This document shows, piece by piece, positions 33,201 to 37,252 of a DNA stretch of 64,000 bases (within the stretch, counting starts at the first letter, position 1; the number at the start of each line of letters is the position of its first letter). A program made the translations under genes and the position numbers. The DNA comes from Loripinus fragilis (Eukaryota; Mollusca; Bivalvia; Lucinida; Lucinidae). The notes under the pieces are model-generated. The model was not told the origin of the DNA and did not search any database. It was given only the letters and a program-made list of their open reading frames with translations. The stretch lies in assembly GCA_964019695.1 (NCBI GenBank), contig OZ026516.1, positions 96,596,368 through 96,660,367 on the forward strand, in the 5' to 3' direction.

Positions 33201-33269
33201 TTGAAAATTCAAGGTTATTGGTTGGACCTTTGGCGTTCGCAGCAGTGATCTGGAGAGTCTTGATGCCAT
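3062..33269 (-). CDS. UQCRC2: Cytochrome b-c1 complex core protein 2, ten exons in window, 3' end missing
   Basis: This is the full minus-strand gene model, joining 33269-33228 (tentative), 22270-22196, 20772-20626, 18760-18696, 17702-17646, 15928-15804, 12678-12421, 10814-10751, 7672-7534 and 3142-3062. The pieces total 1053 nt (351 codons) with no internal stop, and every junction phase agrees. In family knowledge, core 2 is a matrix-side, non-catalytic M16-peptidase-like subunit of respiratory complex III. Visible hallmarks are a targeting-type N-terminus, ETYSPLSRVG, the degenerate zinc motif HCLRH (residues 80-84), YRGG, the VLAAGVLQMIMGTG stretch and NYTESGLFGF. All align in order with animal UQCRC2. 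The family is about 450 residues long, so about 100 C-terminal residues are missing and probably lie left of base 1. HCLRH lacks the catalytic Glu of HxxEH, which separates it from the active beta-MPP. The introns are 0.9-11 kb and full of repeats. Confidence 0.9.
3488..5560. mobile_element. MITE (family G) expanded by an internal satellite
   Basis: The flanks match the unexpanded copy at 62072-62318: the left flank 'TTGATACAATAAATACAGCATTTTCC' type segment at about 3530 and the right terminus CAGAATGAAAAGGGTTAA at 5543-5560. Between them the short hairpin of the ancestral MITE is replaced by a 52-bp tandem array. It lies within the intron between UQCRC2 exons 9 and 10. Confidence 0.75.
3650..5505. 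repeat. 52-bp tandem satellite, about 35 units
   Basis: The unit contains TCATCAGGATCTTTACTG, TTTCTGCTGATAAAATGCC and ACCTTATGCGACATT. The period is 52 bases, measured from successive GGATCTTT positions such as 3841 and 3893. Units vary mainly at GATAAAA/GATGAAA and GCGACA/GCAACA/GCGACG, and these variants are interspersed rather than clustered. Edge units are the most diverged and most like the MITE hairpin. Short ORFs at 3602-3862 are by-products. Confidence 0.95.
5693..5898 (+). mobile_element. tRNA-derived SINE, family 1
   Basis: The tRNA-like head has A box GTGGCTCAGTGG at 5701 and B box GGTTCGAGTC at 5745-5754. A unique body follows, ending in an AATCAAACAAACAAA-type tail. A second, minus-strand copy is at 20865-21060. 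The mismatched stems and long body make a functional tRNA gene unlikely. Confidence 0.8.
6146..6440 (-). mobile_element. tRNA-derived SINE, family 2
   Basis: A reverse-oriented copy. The 3' tail lies at the left (TTTATTTTTGGTTTG after a TA microsatellite at 6115-6134), followed by ATGTCCCAGTCAACAGCTAT. The tRNA-like head lies at the right (complement of TAGCGCAGT and the B-box area). Compare 8950-9256, 16745-17035, 18985-19165, 31645-31912 and 47085-47262. Confidence 0.75.
6730..6808. repeat. Palindromic hairpin (~35-bp arms)
   Basis: TTTGAAAATATTATGGAAAA is mirrored by TTCCCATAATATTTTCAAAA around GGAGCATTTGCTCTTTTGGAGCAAATGC. It is probably the core of a foldback MITE. The surrounding 6440-6730 and 6995-7530 hold no gene; 7260-7380 contains a short direct duplication of AACCTTAATTCGTTCCTAAT. 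Confidence 0.7.
6918..6998. mobile_element. Foldback MITE family B, partial
   Basis: AAAAGAACTGTCACCTAGACAGTTCTTTTGAGTACCC is the family-B hairpin, with right-flank text ACAACATATGTTTTCCCTGAGAAAG. The left half outside the hairpin is not typical. Confidence 0.6.
7534..7672 (-). CDS. UQCRC2: UQCRC2 exon 9
   Basis: A 139-nt exon between TTATTTCAG and GTATGT. It encodes MASKDVLAAGVLQMIMGTGS, then a linker and LSQAVAKAVDSPFS. This matches '[21 protein letters not shown]...LHQAVAKATQQPF' of animal UQCRC2. It ends in phase 0. Confidence 0.92.
7695..7882. mobile_element. Foldback MITE family B
   Basis: It runs from CACAGGTTTAGATAAACAAA through the hairpin GAACCATCTCATTGAGACGGTTCTTTTGAGTACCC to GAGAAATAAGAAAA and CACTCTTAA. 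It begins about 20 bases from the UQCRC2 exon 9 acceptor. Confidence 0.8.
8093..8720. mobile_element. Satellite-bearing element with GGGGGCAT termini (three ~148-bp units)
   Basis: The left end GGATGCCCCCGCTATTGCC is mirrored by ATGGCGGGGGCATAAAA at 8699-8714. Inside are three tandem copies of a unit with AAGGGCCATAACTCTGATAA and AATCGAACTTGACCTGTATT, then a GGGACGTACG-rich segment. The architecture equals that at 13347-15230 and 22970-24238, but the satellite is unrelated in sequence. Confidence 0.8.
8946..9276 (-). mobile_element. tRNA-derived SINE family 2 with perfect 20-bp target duplication
   Basis: A 20-bp direct repeat, ATATCTGTTTGTTTGTTTTA, occurs at 8946-8965 and 9257-9276 and flanks or overlaps the SINE. 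On the minus strand the head has A box TAGCGCAGTCGG and a degenerate B box GGTCGCGAGTC. The long target duplication is direct evidence of LINE-driven insertion, apparently fairly recent. Confidence 0.88.
9362..9610. mobile_element. MITE family D (CAGGGGACAAAAAT ends)
   Basis: CAGGGGACAAAAATTACAC is inverted at the right as ATATTTTTGTCCCCTG. The interior contains pairs of ACTCGTCCTG/CAGGACGAGT-type motifs. Further copies are at 21057-21322 (inverted) and 21893-22143. Confidence 0.8.
9708..9896. mobile_element. MITE family A
   Basis: AAACCTGTCTTCAGGATTTC at the left and CCCCCAAAGACAGGCCCAT at the right, with the family's GGCGCTAACCAGACTGCACAG interior. The stretch 9900-10320 holds no gene; 10150-10330 resembles a repeat also at 47660-47880 (TGTAACCTTGTGATCACC). 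Confidence 0.7.
10328..10738. mobile_element. TIR element (CAGGGTTCATACAGGC ends) six bases from a splice donor
   Basis: The left end CAGGGTTCATACAGGC is mirrored by GCCTGTGCCAACCCTG. TTTAA occurs on both sides (10323-10327, 10739-10743) as a candidate 5-bp duplication. The interior repeats CAAGGACTTTTCAAGG in both halves and has a GTGCAGCATTTGCTGCACC hairpin. The style is hAT-like and non-coding. Confidence 0.7.
10751..10814 (-). CDS. UQCRC2: UQCRC2 exon 8
   Basis: A 64-nt exon between CTTCACAG and GTAAGG. With split Gly and Ser codons at its ends it reads QNRLIAPGPITYAAVATEGP, matching the strand '...SLVHAAFVAE' of core 2. A TIR element begins only six bases beyond the donor hexamer. Confidence 0.88.
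11660..11893. mobile_element. MITE family E (GAGCCGTGACAT ends)
   Basis: GAGCCGTGACATAATTTCCAACAATGTGG starts the element, and its inverse at about 11872-11890 (GGAAATTTCATGTCGC) ends it. It has the TAAGCTTAGAAACTCCAAAT segment also seen at 20520 and 50620. The region 10815-11660 is intron without recognisable features. Confidence 0.7.
11915..12413. mobile_element. TIR element with 5-bp target duplication AACTC at a splice donor
   Basis: CACTGTAGTCATACCACTAC and its inverse TAGCGGTATGACTACAGTG bound 499 bp. Subterminal CCGGTGTTAAGGTAA also recurs inverted (TAACACCGGAATA). AACTC flanks both ends (11910-11914, 12414-12418). The right copy forms +3 to +7 of the UQCRC2 exon 7 donor. Confidence 0.82.
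12421..12678 (-). CDS. UQCRC2: UQCRC2 exon 7 (largest coding exon)
   Basis: A 258-nt exon with acceptor TTTTCTCAG and donor GTGAGT. It encodes VIELLHEAAYGDTLGQSLYC through HYAASNIGIVGMGCDHFLV to KPVHYRGG. This is the best-conserved segment: 'LHxAAYxxxLxxxLYCP' and the terminal 'YRGG' are core-2 hallmarks. The donor's +3 to +7 bases are one copy of a 5-bp target duplication made by the adjacent element at 11915-12413. Confidence 0.93.
12690..13346. other. Intronic region without a recognised gene
   Basis: It contains AAAAAAGTAGGGAT-type short repeats at 12740-12810 and a GAGCAAAGCTCACATACC segment at 12898, which looks like a degraded repeat end. No exon or RNA signature is seen. Confidence 0.5.
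13347..15230. mobile_element. Satellite-bearing element, about 11 units of ~147 bp, GGGGGCAT termini
   Basis: The left end AATGCCCCCAAAGGAATTGG is mirrored by CCAAAGTTCTTTGGGGGCAT. Internal units carry AGGTCAAGGTCACAGTGACC, CATCCCAAGATGCATCCACA and CAAATTTGGAATTCCTACC, spaced 140-150 bases. A GCGGGACGGACTGACGGACAG segment precedes the right end. The small ORF at 14442-14636 is array-derived. A related array is at 22970-24238. Confidence 0.88.
15263..15296. repeat. 34-base G homopolymer
   Basis: Thirty-four consecutive G on the plus strand right after a satellite element. The exact length may be an assembly artefact. The stretch 15300-15800 is AT-rich intron with no feature. Confidence 0.95.
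15804..15928 (-). CDS. UQCRC2: UQCRC2 exon 6
   Basis: A 125-nt exon preceded by a long pyrimidine tract and CCAG, and followed by GTAAGT. It encodes DKCISYLVDIVGRPDIRPWE and continues to SVQPNI. The pattern 'helix, then P-W-E, then a long helix' matches '[21 protein letters not shown]' of the family. The final base A completes a Lys codon with exon 7. Confidence 0.9.
16060..16620. other. Intronic repeat debris with (GGTA)n
   Basis: 16060-16140 is an imperfect palindrome around GATCTGGTTCCAAACTGTTTGCAAAA. 16426-16450 is GTAGG(TAGG)n. CTAACCCTACC/GGGTAGGGTT complementary segments at 16165 and 16550 suggest a degraded inverted-repeat element. No coding signal. Confidence 0.4.
16745..17035 (-). 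mobile_element. tRNA-derived SINE family 2
   Basis: A TTTGGTTTGTTTTTTTGCGTCC tail at the left, GTCAACAGCTATGGTCATG, and a degenerate tRNA-like head (CCCTTGATCTGCAGTC, AACTGCGCTAAGG) at the right. The ORF at 16866-17138 is this element read backward. Confidence 0.7.
17646..17702 (-). CDS. UQCRC2: UQCRC2 exon 5
   Basis: A 57-nt exon between TGTTTCAG and GTAAGT. In the frame set by exon 4 it reads ISSSREYMYYICEATRQN and then a split Val codon, matching 'VTATRENMAYTVECLR' of animal core 2. The other two frames also lack stops, so the assignment depends on the phase fit on both sides, which is exact. Confidence 0.88.
17720..17925. mobile_element. Foldback MITE family B
   Basis: GAGGTCAAGATAAACAAAAA begins it. 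The core reads GGTGCTCAAAAGGAGACGGTCCTTTTTGAGTACCC with a partly deleted left arm. It ends TCACACTCTTACC. It starts about 20 bases from the exon 5 acceptor. Confidence 0.75.
18040..18150. mobile_element. Foldback MITE family B, half copy
   Basis: The left half, with GTGCTCAAAAGAACCATCTCATTGAGA, then breaks off where the second arm should be. 18180-18340 is further palindromic debris (CCAGATCAGCTCAAAAGCCAGCTGATCAGG). Confidence 0.6.
18505..18682. mobile_element. Foldback MITE family B, good copy
   Basis: AATTTTCTTATTTCTCAACC, then the hairpin AAAGAACCGTCTCAATGAGACGGTTCTTTGAGTACCC, then GTTAATCTAAACCTGTG. The right end is about 12 bases from the exon 4 splice donor. Confidence 0.85.
18696..18760 (-). 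CDS. UQCRC2: UQCRC2 exon 4
   Basis: A 65-nt exon between TATTTACAG and GTAAGT. It encodes SNKSMTAFKLTKLIHQTGGNL plus two bases, matching the family's '[21 protein letters not shown]' helix and Gly-Gly turn. It ends in phase 2 and joins exon 5 to complete a Ser codon. Confidence 0.9.
18985..19165 (-). mobile_element. tRNA-derived SINE family 2, internally deleted
   Basis: TTTGTTTTGGTTTGAGGGGTTACGTCCCAGTCAGCAGCTATG at the left and the head region CTAAACCCCTGGATCTGCAT at the right, with the middle shortened. Just before it (18781-18965) are palindromic MITE E-like pieces with GCATGAGATTTCCAACAATG. Confidence 0.65.
19347..20515. mobile_element. TIR element nested in MITE E, 6-bp target duplication CGAACT
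   Basis: The left end CAGGGCTCCAGATAA and inverse right end TTATCTAGACCACTG are flanked by CGAACT at 19341-19346 and 20516-20521. It is itself interrupted by the element at 19578-20345. No transposase is seen. Confidence 0.75.
19578..20345. mobile_element. Third-level nested TIR element, 6-bp target duplication TATTTG
   Basis: CAGGGTTTTACACC and inverse TGTAAAACCCTG bound 768 bp, flanked by TATTTG at 19572-19577 and 20346-20351. The interior has GGGGGTCCC repeats and a 'gcgtcccagcggacgcagg' palindrome. The ORFs at 19544-19801 lack domain features. Confidence 0.75.
20626..20772 (-). CDS. UQCRC2: UQCRC2 exon 3, with degenerate HxxEH motif
   Basis: A 147-nt, phase 0/0 exon with acceptor TTTTAG and donor GTAAGT. 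It encodes 49 residues including VETYSPLSRVG and AGPRYEAPEDQGVSHCLRHSG, matching the first strands and the ancestral zinc-site helix of the M16 fold. Both His residues of HxxEH are kept (H80, H84), but the catalytic Glu is Arg83. This fits a non-catalytic core protein. The donor runs into a MITE terminus five bases later. Confidence 0.92.
20865..21060 (-). mobile_element. tRNA-derived SINE family 1, minus strand
   Basis: The reverse complement shows GTGGCTCAGTGGTAGAGTGC and the anticodon-arm area GACTTGAGACCGAGTGGCCG, then a B-box-like GGTTCCAGCC. The body and TTTGTTTAATTTGATTC tail match the copy at 5693-5898. Confidence 0.78.
21057..21322. mobile_element. MITE family D, inverted orientation
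   Basis: It contains TGCAGGAAAAGTGACTT, AAACACATGCACTTGTCC and TTTCACTCGTAATCACTAGTGG, and ends TTTTTGTCCTCTGG. This is family D in the opposite orientation to 9362-9610. Confidence 0.72.
21715..21893. mobile_element. Foldback MITE family B, good copy
   Basis: From AAGAGTGTGTAAAAGAAAAA through the AAAAGAACCGTCTCAATGAGATGGTTCTTTT hairpin to AGTTTTGTTTATCTTAACCTGTG. It directly abuts a family D MITE. Confidence 0.85.
21893..22143. mobile_element. MITE family D
   Basis: AGGACTTGTCCGCTCGTAATTACGAG at the left, GCACTCGTCCTGTAGGACGAGTGG in the centre and AATATTTTTGTCACCTGG at the right. It ends about 50 bases from the exon 2 donor. Confidence 0.75.
22196..22270 (-). CDS. UQCRC2: UQCRC2 exon 2
   Basis: A 75-nt, phase 0/0 exon flanked by TTTTCAG and GTAAGT encodes the region VRLYSAQAATQQ to PPEAPA. 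RLYSAQ followed by an Ala/Pro/Gln-rich linker fits the end of the presequence and the disordered start of mature core 2. A MITE ends about 50 bases beyond the donor. Confidence 0.85.
22639..22960. repeat. Palindromic MITE debris
   Basis: A hairpin GAAAGCTCAGGCGAGACTG / CTCGACTGAGCTTTC at 22640-22692, then a diverged second copy with TTGCGCAGGCTCGTCTGATCC. It resembles short 'gcgagactgcgcatatgc' palindromes at 26545, 28195 and 42600. Confidence 0.55.
22970..24238. mobile_element. Satellite-bearing element, about 8 units, GGGGGCAT termini
   Basis: CTGCCCCCAAAGGAATTGG at the left is mirrored by CCAAAGTTCCTTTGGGGGCAT at the right. The units carry AGGTCAAGGTCACAGTGACC and CATCCCAAGATGCATCCACA, and GCGGGACGGACGGACAGTG precedes the end. 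It is the same family as 13347-15230, with fewer units. Confidence 0.87.
24240..25978. other. Region without a recognised gene
   Basis: AT-rich. Short ORFs (24475-24672, 24683-24898) have no family features. 25338-25420 has repeated ATCGGTTGGAA motifs and a TAGTGGTGGGACATCGG end that resembles the inverse of 30920-30946, a possible outer TIR pair without a clear target duplication. Confidence 0.4.
26714..27926. mobile_element. hAT-type non-autonomous element, TSD TTTTCTAG
   Basis: CAAGGTTGGCAATCGACC and inverse GACCGCCCAACCTTG bound 1213 bp and are flanked by identical TTTTCTAG at 26706-26713 and 27927-27934. The subterminal regions repeat GGTCAATA and AACCGGT motifs in both orientations. 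The interior is AT-rich with no transposase. Confidence 0.88.
28815..28912. repeat. Long hairpin (~42-bp arms)
   Basis: TGCATTAACATTTGCCGGGT and its continuation GAGGATGCTGTTTGAACAC are mirrored by GTGTTCAACATCATCC and ACCCGGCAAGTGTTAATGCA around a GAGGCCGATAGGCC loop. Similar palindromes with TTAAC/GTTAA ends are at 35027-35130, 36452-36870 and 47985-48070. Confidence 0.8.
29955..30235. mobile_element. GGATCCAG-ended MITE with G-runs
   Basis: TGCGCGGATCCAGGAATTTTC at the left, the inverse-like CTCTGGATCTGCACA at the right, and internal G-runs and GGTCC motifs. It is related to the clean copy at 36520-36832. No convincing target duplication was found here. Confidence 0.6.
30874..31644. other. 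Region without a recognised gene
   Basis: TAATCGATTATTGCCGATTATCGG-type inverted motifs lie near 30905-30935; the rest is AT-rich and featureless. Confidence 0.4.
31645..31912 (-). mobile_element. tRNA-derived SINE family 2
   Basis: A TTTTTGTTTTTGTTGCATTACGTCCC tail and GTCAACAGCTATGGTCATGG at the left. At the right it breaks at the B-box region CGGGATCGAACTCGCGAC, so the A-box end is lost. Confidence 0.75.
32042..32833 (-). mobile_element. hAT deletion derivative, TSD GGGCTTAT
   Basis: It runs from TAGGGCTGGCTAATC to GCCAGCCCTGGCCTA and is flanked by GGGCTTAT at 32034-32041 and 32834-32841. The minus strand contains an ATG reading MADCEFNYRLCQLASQF, reminiscent of the MADCE start of the BED-finger transposase at 2198, and it ends after 27 codons. 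Subterminal ATCGATAATCG motifs are present at both ends. Confidence 0.85.
32842..33227. other. Region without a recognised gene
   Basis: No repeats or exon signals were seen, other than the 5' end of the proposed first UQCRC2 intron. Confidence 0.4.
33228..33269 (-). CDS. UQCRC2: Candidate first exon of UQCRC2 (mitochondrial targeting peptide)
   Basis: This short exon encodes MASRLSRSLLRTPK, an Arg/Ser/Leu-rich, acid-free stretch typical of a mitochondrial presequence. The ATG context is AAAATGG. Its phase-0 end at AAG|GT joins directly to the next exon to read TPK-VRLYSAQ. Weaknesses: the donor GTCCAA is poor and the following intron would be about 11 kb. A CACGTG box lies upstream. The call is inference, since no other Kozak ATG with a presequence was seen upstream of 22.27 kb. 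Confidence 0.45.
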
Positions 33270-33360
33270 TTTCACTCGGAATCACTGCAAACGACAGCTT
33301 TCTTCACGTATCCGAGGTAAAACTTTGCACAAAATGGCAGAGCCGTTGGTCACGTGACTA
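33270..33360 (-). promoter_or_regulatory. Putative TATA-less promoter with CACGTG box
   Basis: Upstream of the candidate UQCRC2 ATG lies a CpG-containing stretch with CACGTGAC at 33351-33358, an E-box/USF-type site, and no TATA box. This suits a housekeeping promoter, but it rests on the tentative first exon. Confidence 0.25.
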
Positions 33361-33439
33361 AACAGTTAGGTTATCTCCCCAGTTAACAAGTTGGCTTCTC
33401 GAAAACAATGGTCCCGTGCGGTCGGGTTACTTACTAAGC

Positions 33440-33879
33440 CTCGGGGGGGGGGGGGGGGGGAGGAGGGGGTAACTTGAGGGTAATTTTGGTACGGTTTTGC
33501 GGCCCAGTATTTTTTGAAAACCACCCCAATCATATACCTGGTCTTCGAAAAATGACCTATTCATATATTTGATTGAACAAAATGTTTACATATTCATATA
33601 CTGTTCTTTGATTTTTATATACCCTCTTTGAAATAAATATTACAATTTAGGTATCTGAGCTGAATATCTTAGCAAAAATATGAGTATTTTCAAACAGGGA
33701 TGTCAGAAATTTGGACCATTCATACAACAATTATGAAAAACTGGCCGTCAGTCATATACTTTTCCTTGGAAAAAGGGGGCTTATCGTATACCTGGCAGCG
33801 CTGAAAAATTCGCGCCGCACATCCGTGCTATGTCATATATAGATAGTAACCCCCCCCCTCCCCCCCCCCCCCCCCCGAG
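33440..33879. mobile_element. TIR element with poly-G termini, TSD TACTAAGC
   Basis: The left end is CTCG followed by a run of 18 G and AGGAGGGGGTAAC. The right end is the inverse, GTTAC then C-runs and CGAG. Identical 8-bp TACTAAGC lies at 33432-33439 and 33880-33887. The 440-bp interior has several 'TCATATA' motifs and no ORF. Confidence 0.88.
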
Positions 33880-33901
33880 TACTAAGCCCCAAAGCAAATA
33901 A

Positions 33902-35024
33902 ATGCTTGTCAAGGCCGTCGTCGGCGGTCCGGCTACTTTTTTTTTTGCCCGAAATGGTTTACTAAGTCAAGAAAGTATATTGAACAAAAGATTGAAGTTA
34001 CAGGACTTATCAAGTCTGGAATTTCATGCCAGAAGGCTGACTCATGTGCTACATACAAACAGATACAGACTCCTTAATCACCCCGATCAAATATTCCGTA
34101 TTCCGTATCAGGCCTTGTGGCACTATCTTCTCCAATGTAAACGTCTCACGATGTAGGTTGAGTGACTCAAATGTAAAGTTTCCACAAATGTAATTAAGGT
34201 AGTACCGGACTCACCGGCATATGTCCAAAAGTGTTTCATCTTTTAATATATCATAATATAGACTTATACTTATAATCTAAGACAAAAAAAACAATACCTC
34301 ACCGTTCTTTTTAAAAAGTTATTTGATGTCAAAAACTGCAAAATCGCAGGTTTTTGAAATAAACAAACACAGATTTTATTAACAAATTAACAAGAAACGC
34401 AATACAGTTTTTTTCAGAACAAATACTACTCACACCAGAGATATAAATAAAAACAAAAAATAGTGAAATAGCATGTATTTACACAATTTATTAAGCAAAA
34501 TCCTAATTAAGTCAAACGAATAAATGCCAAAAAACCATTAATATTCAAAATAAACATATTAGAGAATGTAACTGGAACAACAAAAAACTTATTTTTACAA
34601 AGATATTTTCACGAAGAATCTAATGATTGAAGAAAAAATATGTGTCACCGTGCTCGTTTTTTTGTTTTGCTGACTTTTCTGAAAAATCCTGAAAAAAATA
34701 AAGACTATAATAAGTGTTTCAACCAATTTTTTTTGTTTGTCTACGCCCTATTTATATCACTGGGCGGAGACATAGCTATTATTGATTAAGCACTGACAAA
34801 TGGGCGTAGAAAATGACAAAAAAGATTTAGACCTAGCACATTACATTATGATTCTCATTAAAGCATGGCTATAGCATGTCTTGATACTTTGATGCTTTCT
34901 TACACGTAGGATTTATGTAGATAAAAGCTAAAAGTTATAGCTTTATTCCTGATGCATAGATCTAAATGTCATTTAAAGAATAAACTTACAAATATGCAAT
35001 AAGAGGATAAAACATTTTTTTCCT
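33902..35024. other. Region without a recognised gene
   Basis: One 84-codon ORF (33902-34156, plus) starts right after the poly-G element and has no recognised motif; its tail (RRLTHVLHTNRYRLLNHPD) is not obviously low-complexity. The remainder to 35024 is AT-rich, with 34720-34840 containing a small inverted pair around CTACGCCC/GGGCGTAG. Confidence 0.35.
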
Positions 35025-35026
35025 TG

Positions 35027-35131
35027 TATTAATGTTTGGCAAGCCTGAATGTGATGTGTTGCAACCAGAACCACACAGCGGTGAGGCCTGCAACACATTA
35101 TCGCACAAGGGCTTGACAAACGTTAATATAC
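35027..35131. repeat. Palindromic foldback element
   Basis: TATTAATGTTTGGCAAGCC is mirrored by GGGCTTGACAAACGTTAATA. The inner arms GATGTGTTGCA / TGCAACACATTATCG enclose CAGAACCACACAGCGGTGAGG. A second copy spans 36450-36870 and is split by another element. Confidence 0.8.
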
Positions 35132-35691
35132 AGAAAGGAATGTTATATTGTCATTGTTATATATTTTAGGGCTTTTTGGGTACTGTAAAGGTGGCAACTT
35201 TAATTTTCATATCTGGGCGTGGTTCGCTTATTTCAACTGCTCAAGAATGGAAATCAGGTTCTATCCATTGGTTAAGCGTTTAAAAGTTGCTTGAGCCGCG
35301 CAGGTCTGCGTGCATTTCATGAAAGTCCTGTCCGTTAATGCACTGAACCCACATTTATCAACCCTTAAAGCGTATATTACAACACAATCGTATGTTTTTA
35401 TCGTCTATTGAAATATTATGAAGCCTCTTAAACAGTGTAGATCTAGAGCAGTCTGATCTGGGTCCACACTGTTTGCCTCTATACTAATGTTAAACAATAA
35501 ACAAACACTTCCGAATGTAGTTATAACGCCTCATTTTCAGATTTTACCTATGTCCAAAGTAGACTAATAAGGCAGTCATGAGGTGCCGCCTTTACAGTAT
35601 CCAAAAAGTTCTAGAATACTTTCCTTTCAAGCAAAAAGCATTTCCAAAAAAAATGTCCACTGTAACATCGTGAAGCATACAACAAAACCAC

Positions 35692-35882
35692 ACCTTATAG
35701 GCGCAATCGAAAACATCAATACTATCGACGATTATAGACCAAAAATAGTTAGAATCATAGTTTTTTTTATCACCATCACTCATCGAACAGGCGACACTTT
35801 GCAATCAAAACACTGTTTCTAGCGAGTTTTGATCCGCGTTCGTCGATGATTAAGAGCGTTTTCGATTGCTCACTATCCGGTG
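35692..35882. mobile_element. Palindromic MITE family F, copy 1
   Basis: ATAGGCGCAATCGAAAACATCAATACTATCG at the left and its diverged inverse CGTCGATGATTAAGAGCG then TTTTCGATTGCTCACTATCC at the right. The ORFs on both strands here are by-products of the palindrome. Confidence 0.75.
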
Positions 35883-35989
35883 TGGAAACAAACTTTTTTT
35901 TCAGCAGAAACATGACTGAAAAATGTAGATAACTCCTAGCTCTTGTTTCAGATTGTTTTGGTTACGTATTCATTGTATCAATACACATA

Positions 35990-36165
35990 CCGGATAGGTG
36001 GCAATCGAAAACGTAGATGCTATCGACGAACGTAGATCACAGACTTTTTGGATTGCAGTTTGTTTGCCTGACTGGCGACAAATGGTAAATTCTAGCGATT
36101 TGCGATCCACGTTCATCGATTGTTCAGAGCCTTCTCGATTGTCGCCTATCCGACTATCCGTATCT
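35990..36165. mobile_element. Palindromic MITE family F, copy 2
   Basis: CGGATAGGTGGCAATCGAAAACGTAGATGC with inverse CTTCTCGATTGTCGCCTATCCG. The centre contains GGCGACAAATGG. Confidence 0.8.
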
Positions 36166-36449
36166 TATGATAATTGAATATTTTGGTCATTTCTCAATAA
36201 AGCATAAGCGACGGTATCTTAACTCGCAGAGGATATCCGTGAGCAGGTTGAAATCGCAATTAAGCCCTCTGCAGTCATGTTTTATCGGAAATAAAGCCCG
36301 CGGTCAGTGATTGGTCAACGATCAACCAAAATATGACACATTATTAAATAAAATGTACAATTGTCAGCGATTGAAACACCTCAAGTTTCTATAGTAAACA
36401 CTTATTATAAGGTATATAACAATAAAAGGATGATACATTCTTCTGTCTA

Positions 36450-36870
36450 TTAACGTTTGCCAAGCCCAAATGAGATAATGTATTGTAGCCTTAACCATGA
36501 AGCTGTGAGGGCTGCACCAAGTGCGGATCCAGAGGGGGGGGGGGCAGGGGGTCCGGACCTCCTCTTGAAAATCACAAATTAAATGGGTTTCTATAGGGAA
36601 TAAGCAATTGGACACCCCCCCCCCCCCCCCCCAGGAAAAAGTTGGACTCCCTGGAAAAAATTGGACCCCATCTGGAGCCTTGAAAAACGATAGATTTCTT
36701 TGAAATTGACCATTTGACTTCTGTAAAATAAGCTGAGGCCTAAAAAAATCGTTGTCAGAGCTTTTTTGTCAGACTGACCTGGACCCTCTCCCCCCCCCCC
36801 CCCCCCCGATGAAAATTCCTGGATCCGCGCATCTGTACCATGCTTGCCAACCGTTAATATACAGAAAAGA
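36450..36870. repeat. Foldback element of the 35027 type, split by an insertion
   Basis: The left arm is TATTAACGTTTGCCAAGCCC (36450-36519). The right arm is ATGCTTGCCAACCGTTAATA (36841-36860) followed by TACAGAAAAGAATGTTATATTGTCAT, which also follows the copy at 35131. The insertion is 36520-36832. Confidence 0.8.
36520..36832. mobile_element. GGATCCAG-ended MITE, TSD CTG(C/T)ACCA
   Basis: AGTGCGGATCCAG and inverse CCTGGATCCGCGCAT bound 313 bp, with flanks CTGCACCA (36512-36519) and CTGTACCA (36833-36840), one mismatch. The interior has G/C runs and TTGGAC repeats. It is nested in a foldback element. Confidence 0.82.
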
Positions 36871-37067
36871 ATGTTATATTGTCATATATCTTCCTTTCAG
36901 GCACATGCAGTTCCAATTAATTTTATTAAAATGTATGCAGAAATGTCTATTTTATCATCATGAAACATGCAAGGAAACAAAATAATTTTTTCAACAGAAT
37001 CATGAAATAACTCCTAGCCATTGTATCAGATTGTTTTGGCTACGTCTTCAGTATATCAAAAACACAC

Positions 37068-37252
37068 TAGATAGGCGGCAATCGAAAACGTTAATGCTAT
37101 CGACGAACGTAGTTAAATATTGTAACAGAATTTTGGATTGTTGTTTGTAGTCCGATAGACAACAAATGGCAATCACAAACACTGTTTCTAGCAATTTGTT
37201 ATCAGCATTCATCGATTGTATAGACTGTTTTTTATTGCTGCCTATCCGGTGT
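37068..37252. mobile_element. Palindromic MITE family F, copy 3
   Basis: AGATAGGCGGCAATCGAAAACGTTAATGCTATCG with inverse ATCGATTGTATAGACTG then TTTTTTATTGCTGCCTATCC. Three copies in 1.6 kb suggest local hopping. The region 37253-37760 is otherwise featureless. Confidence 0.78.
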
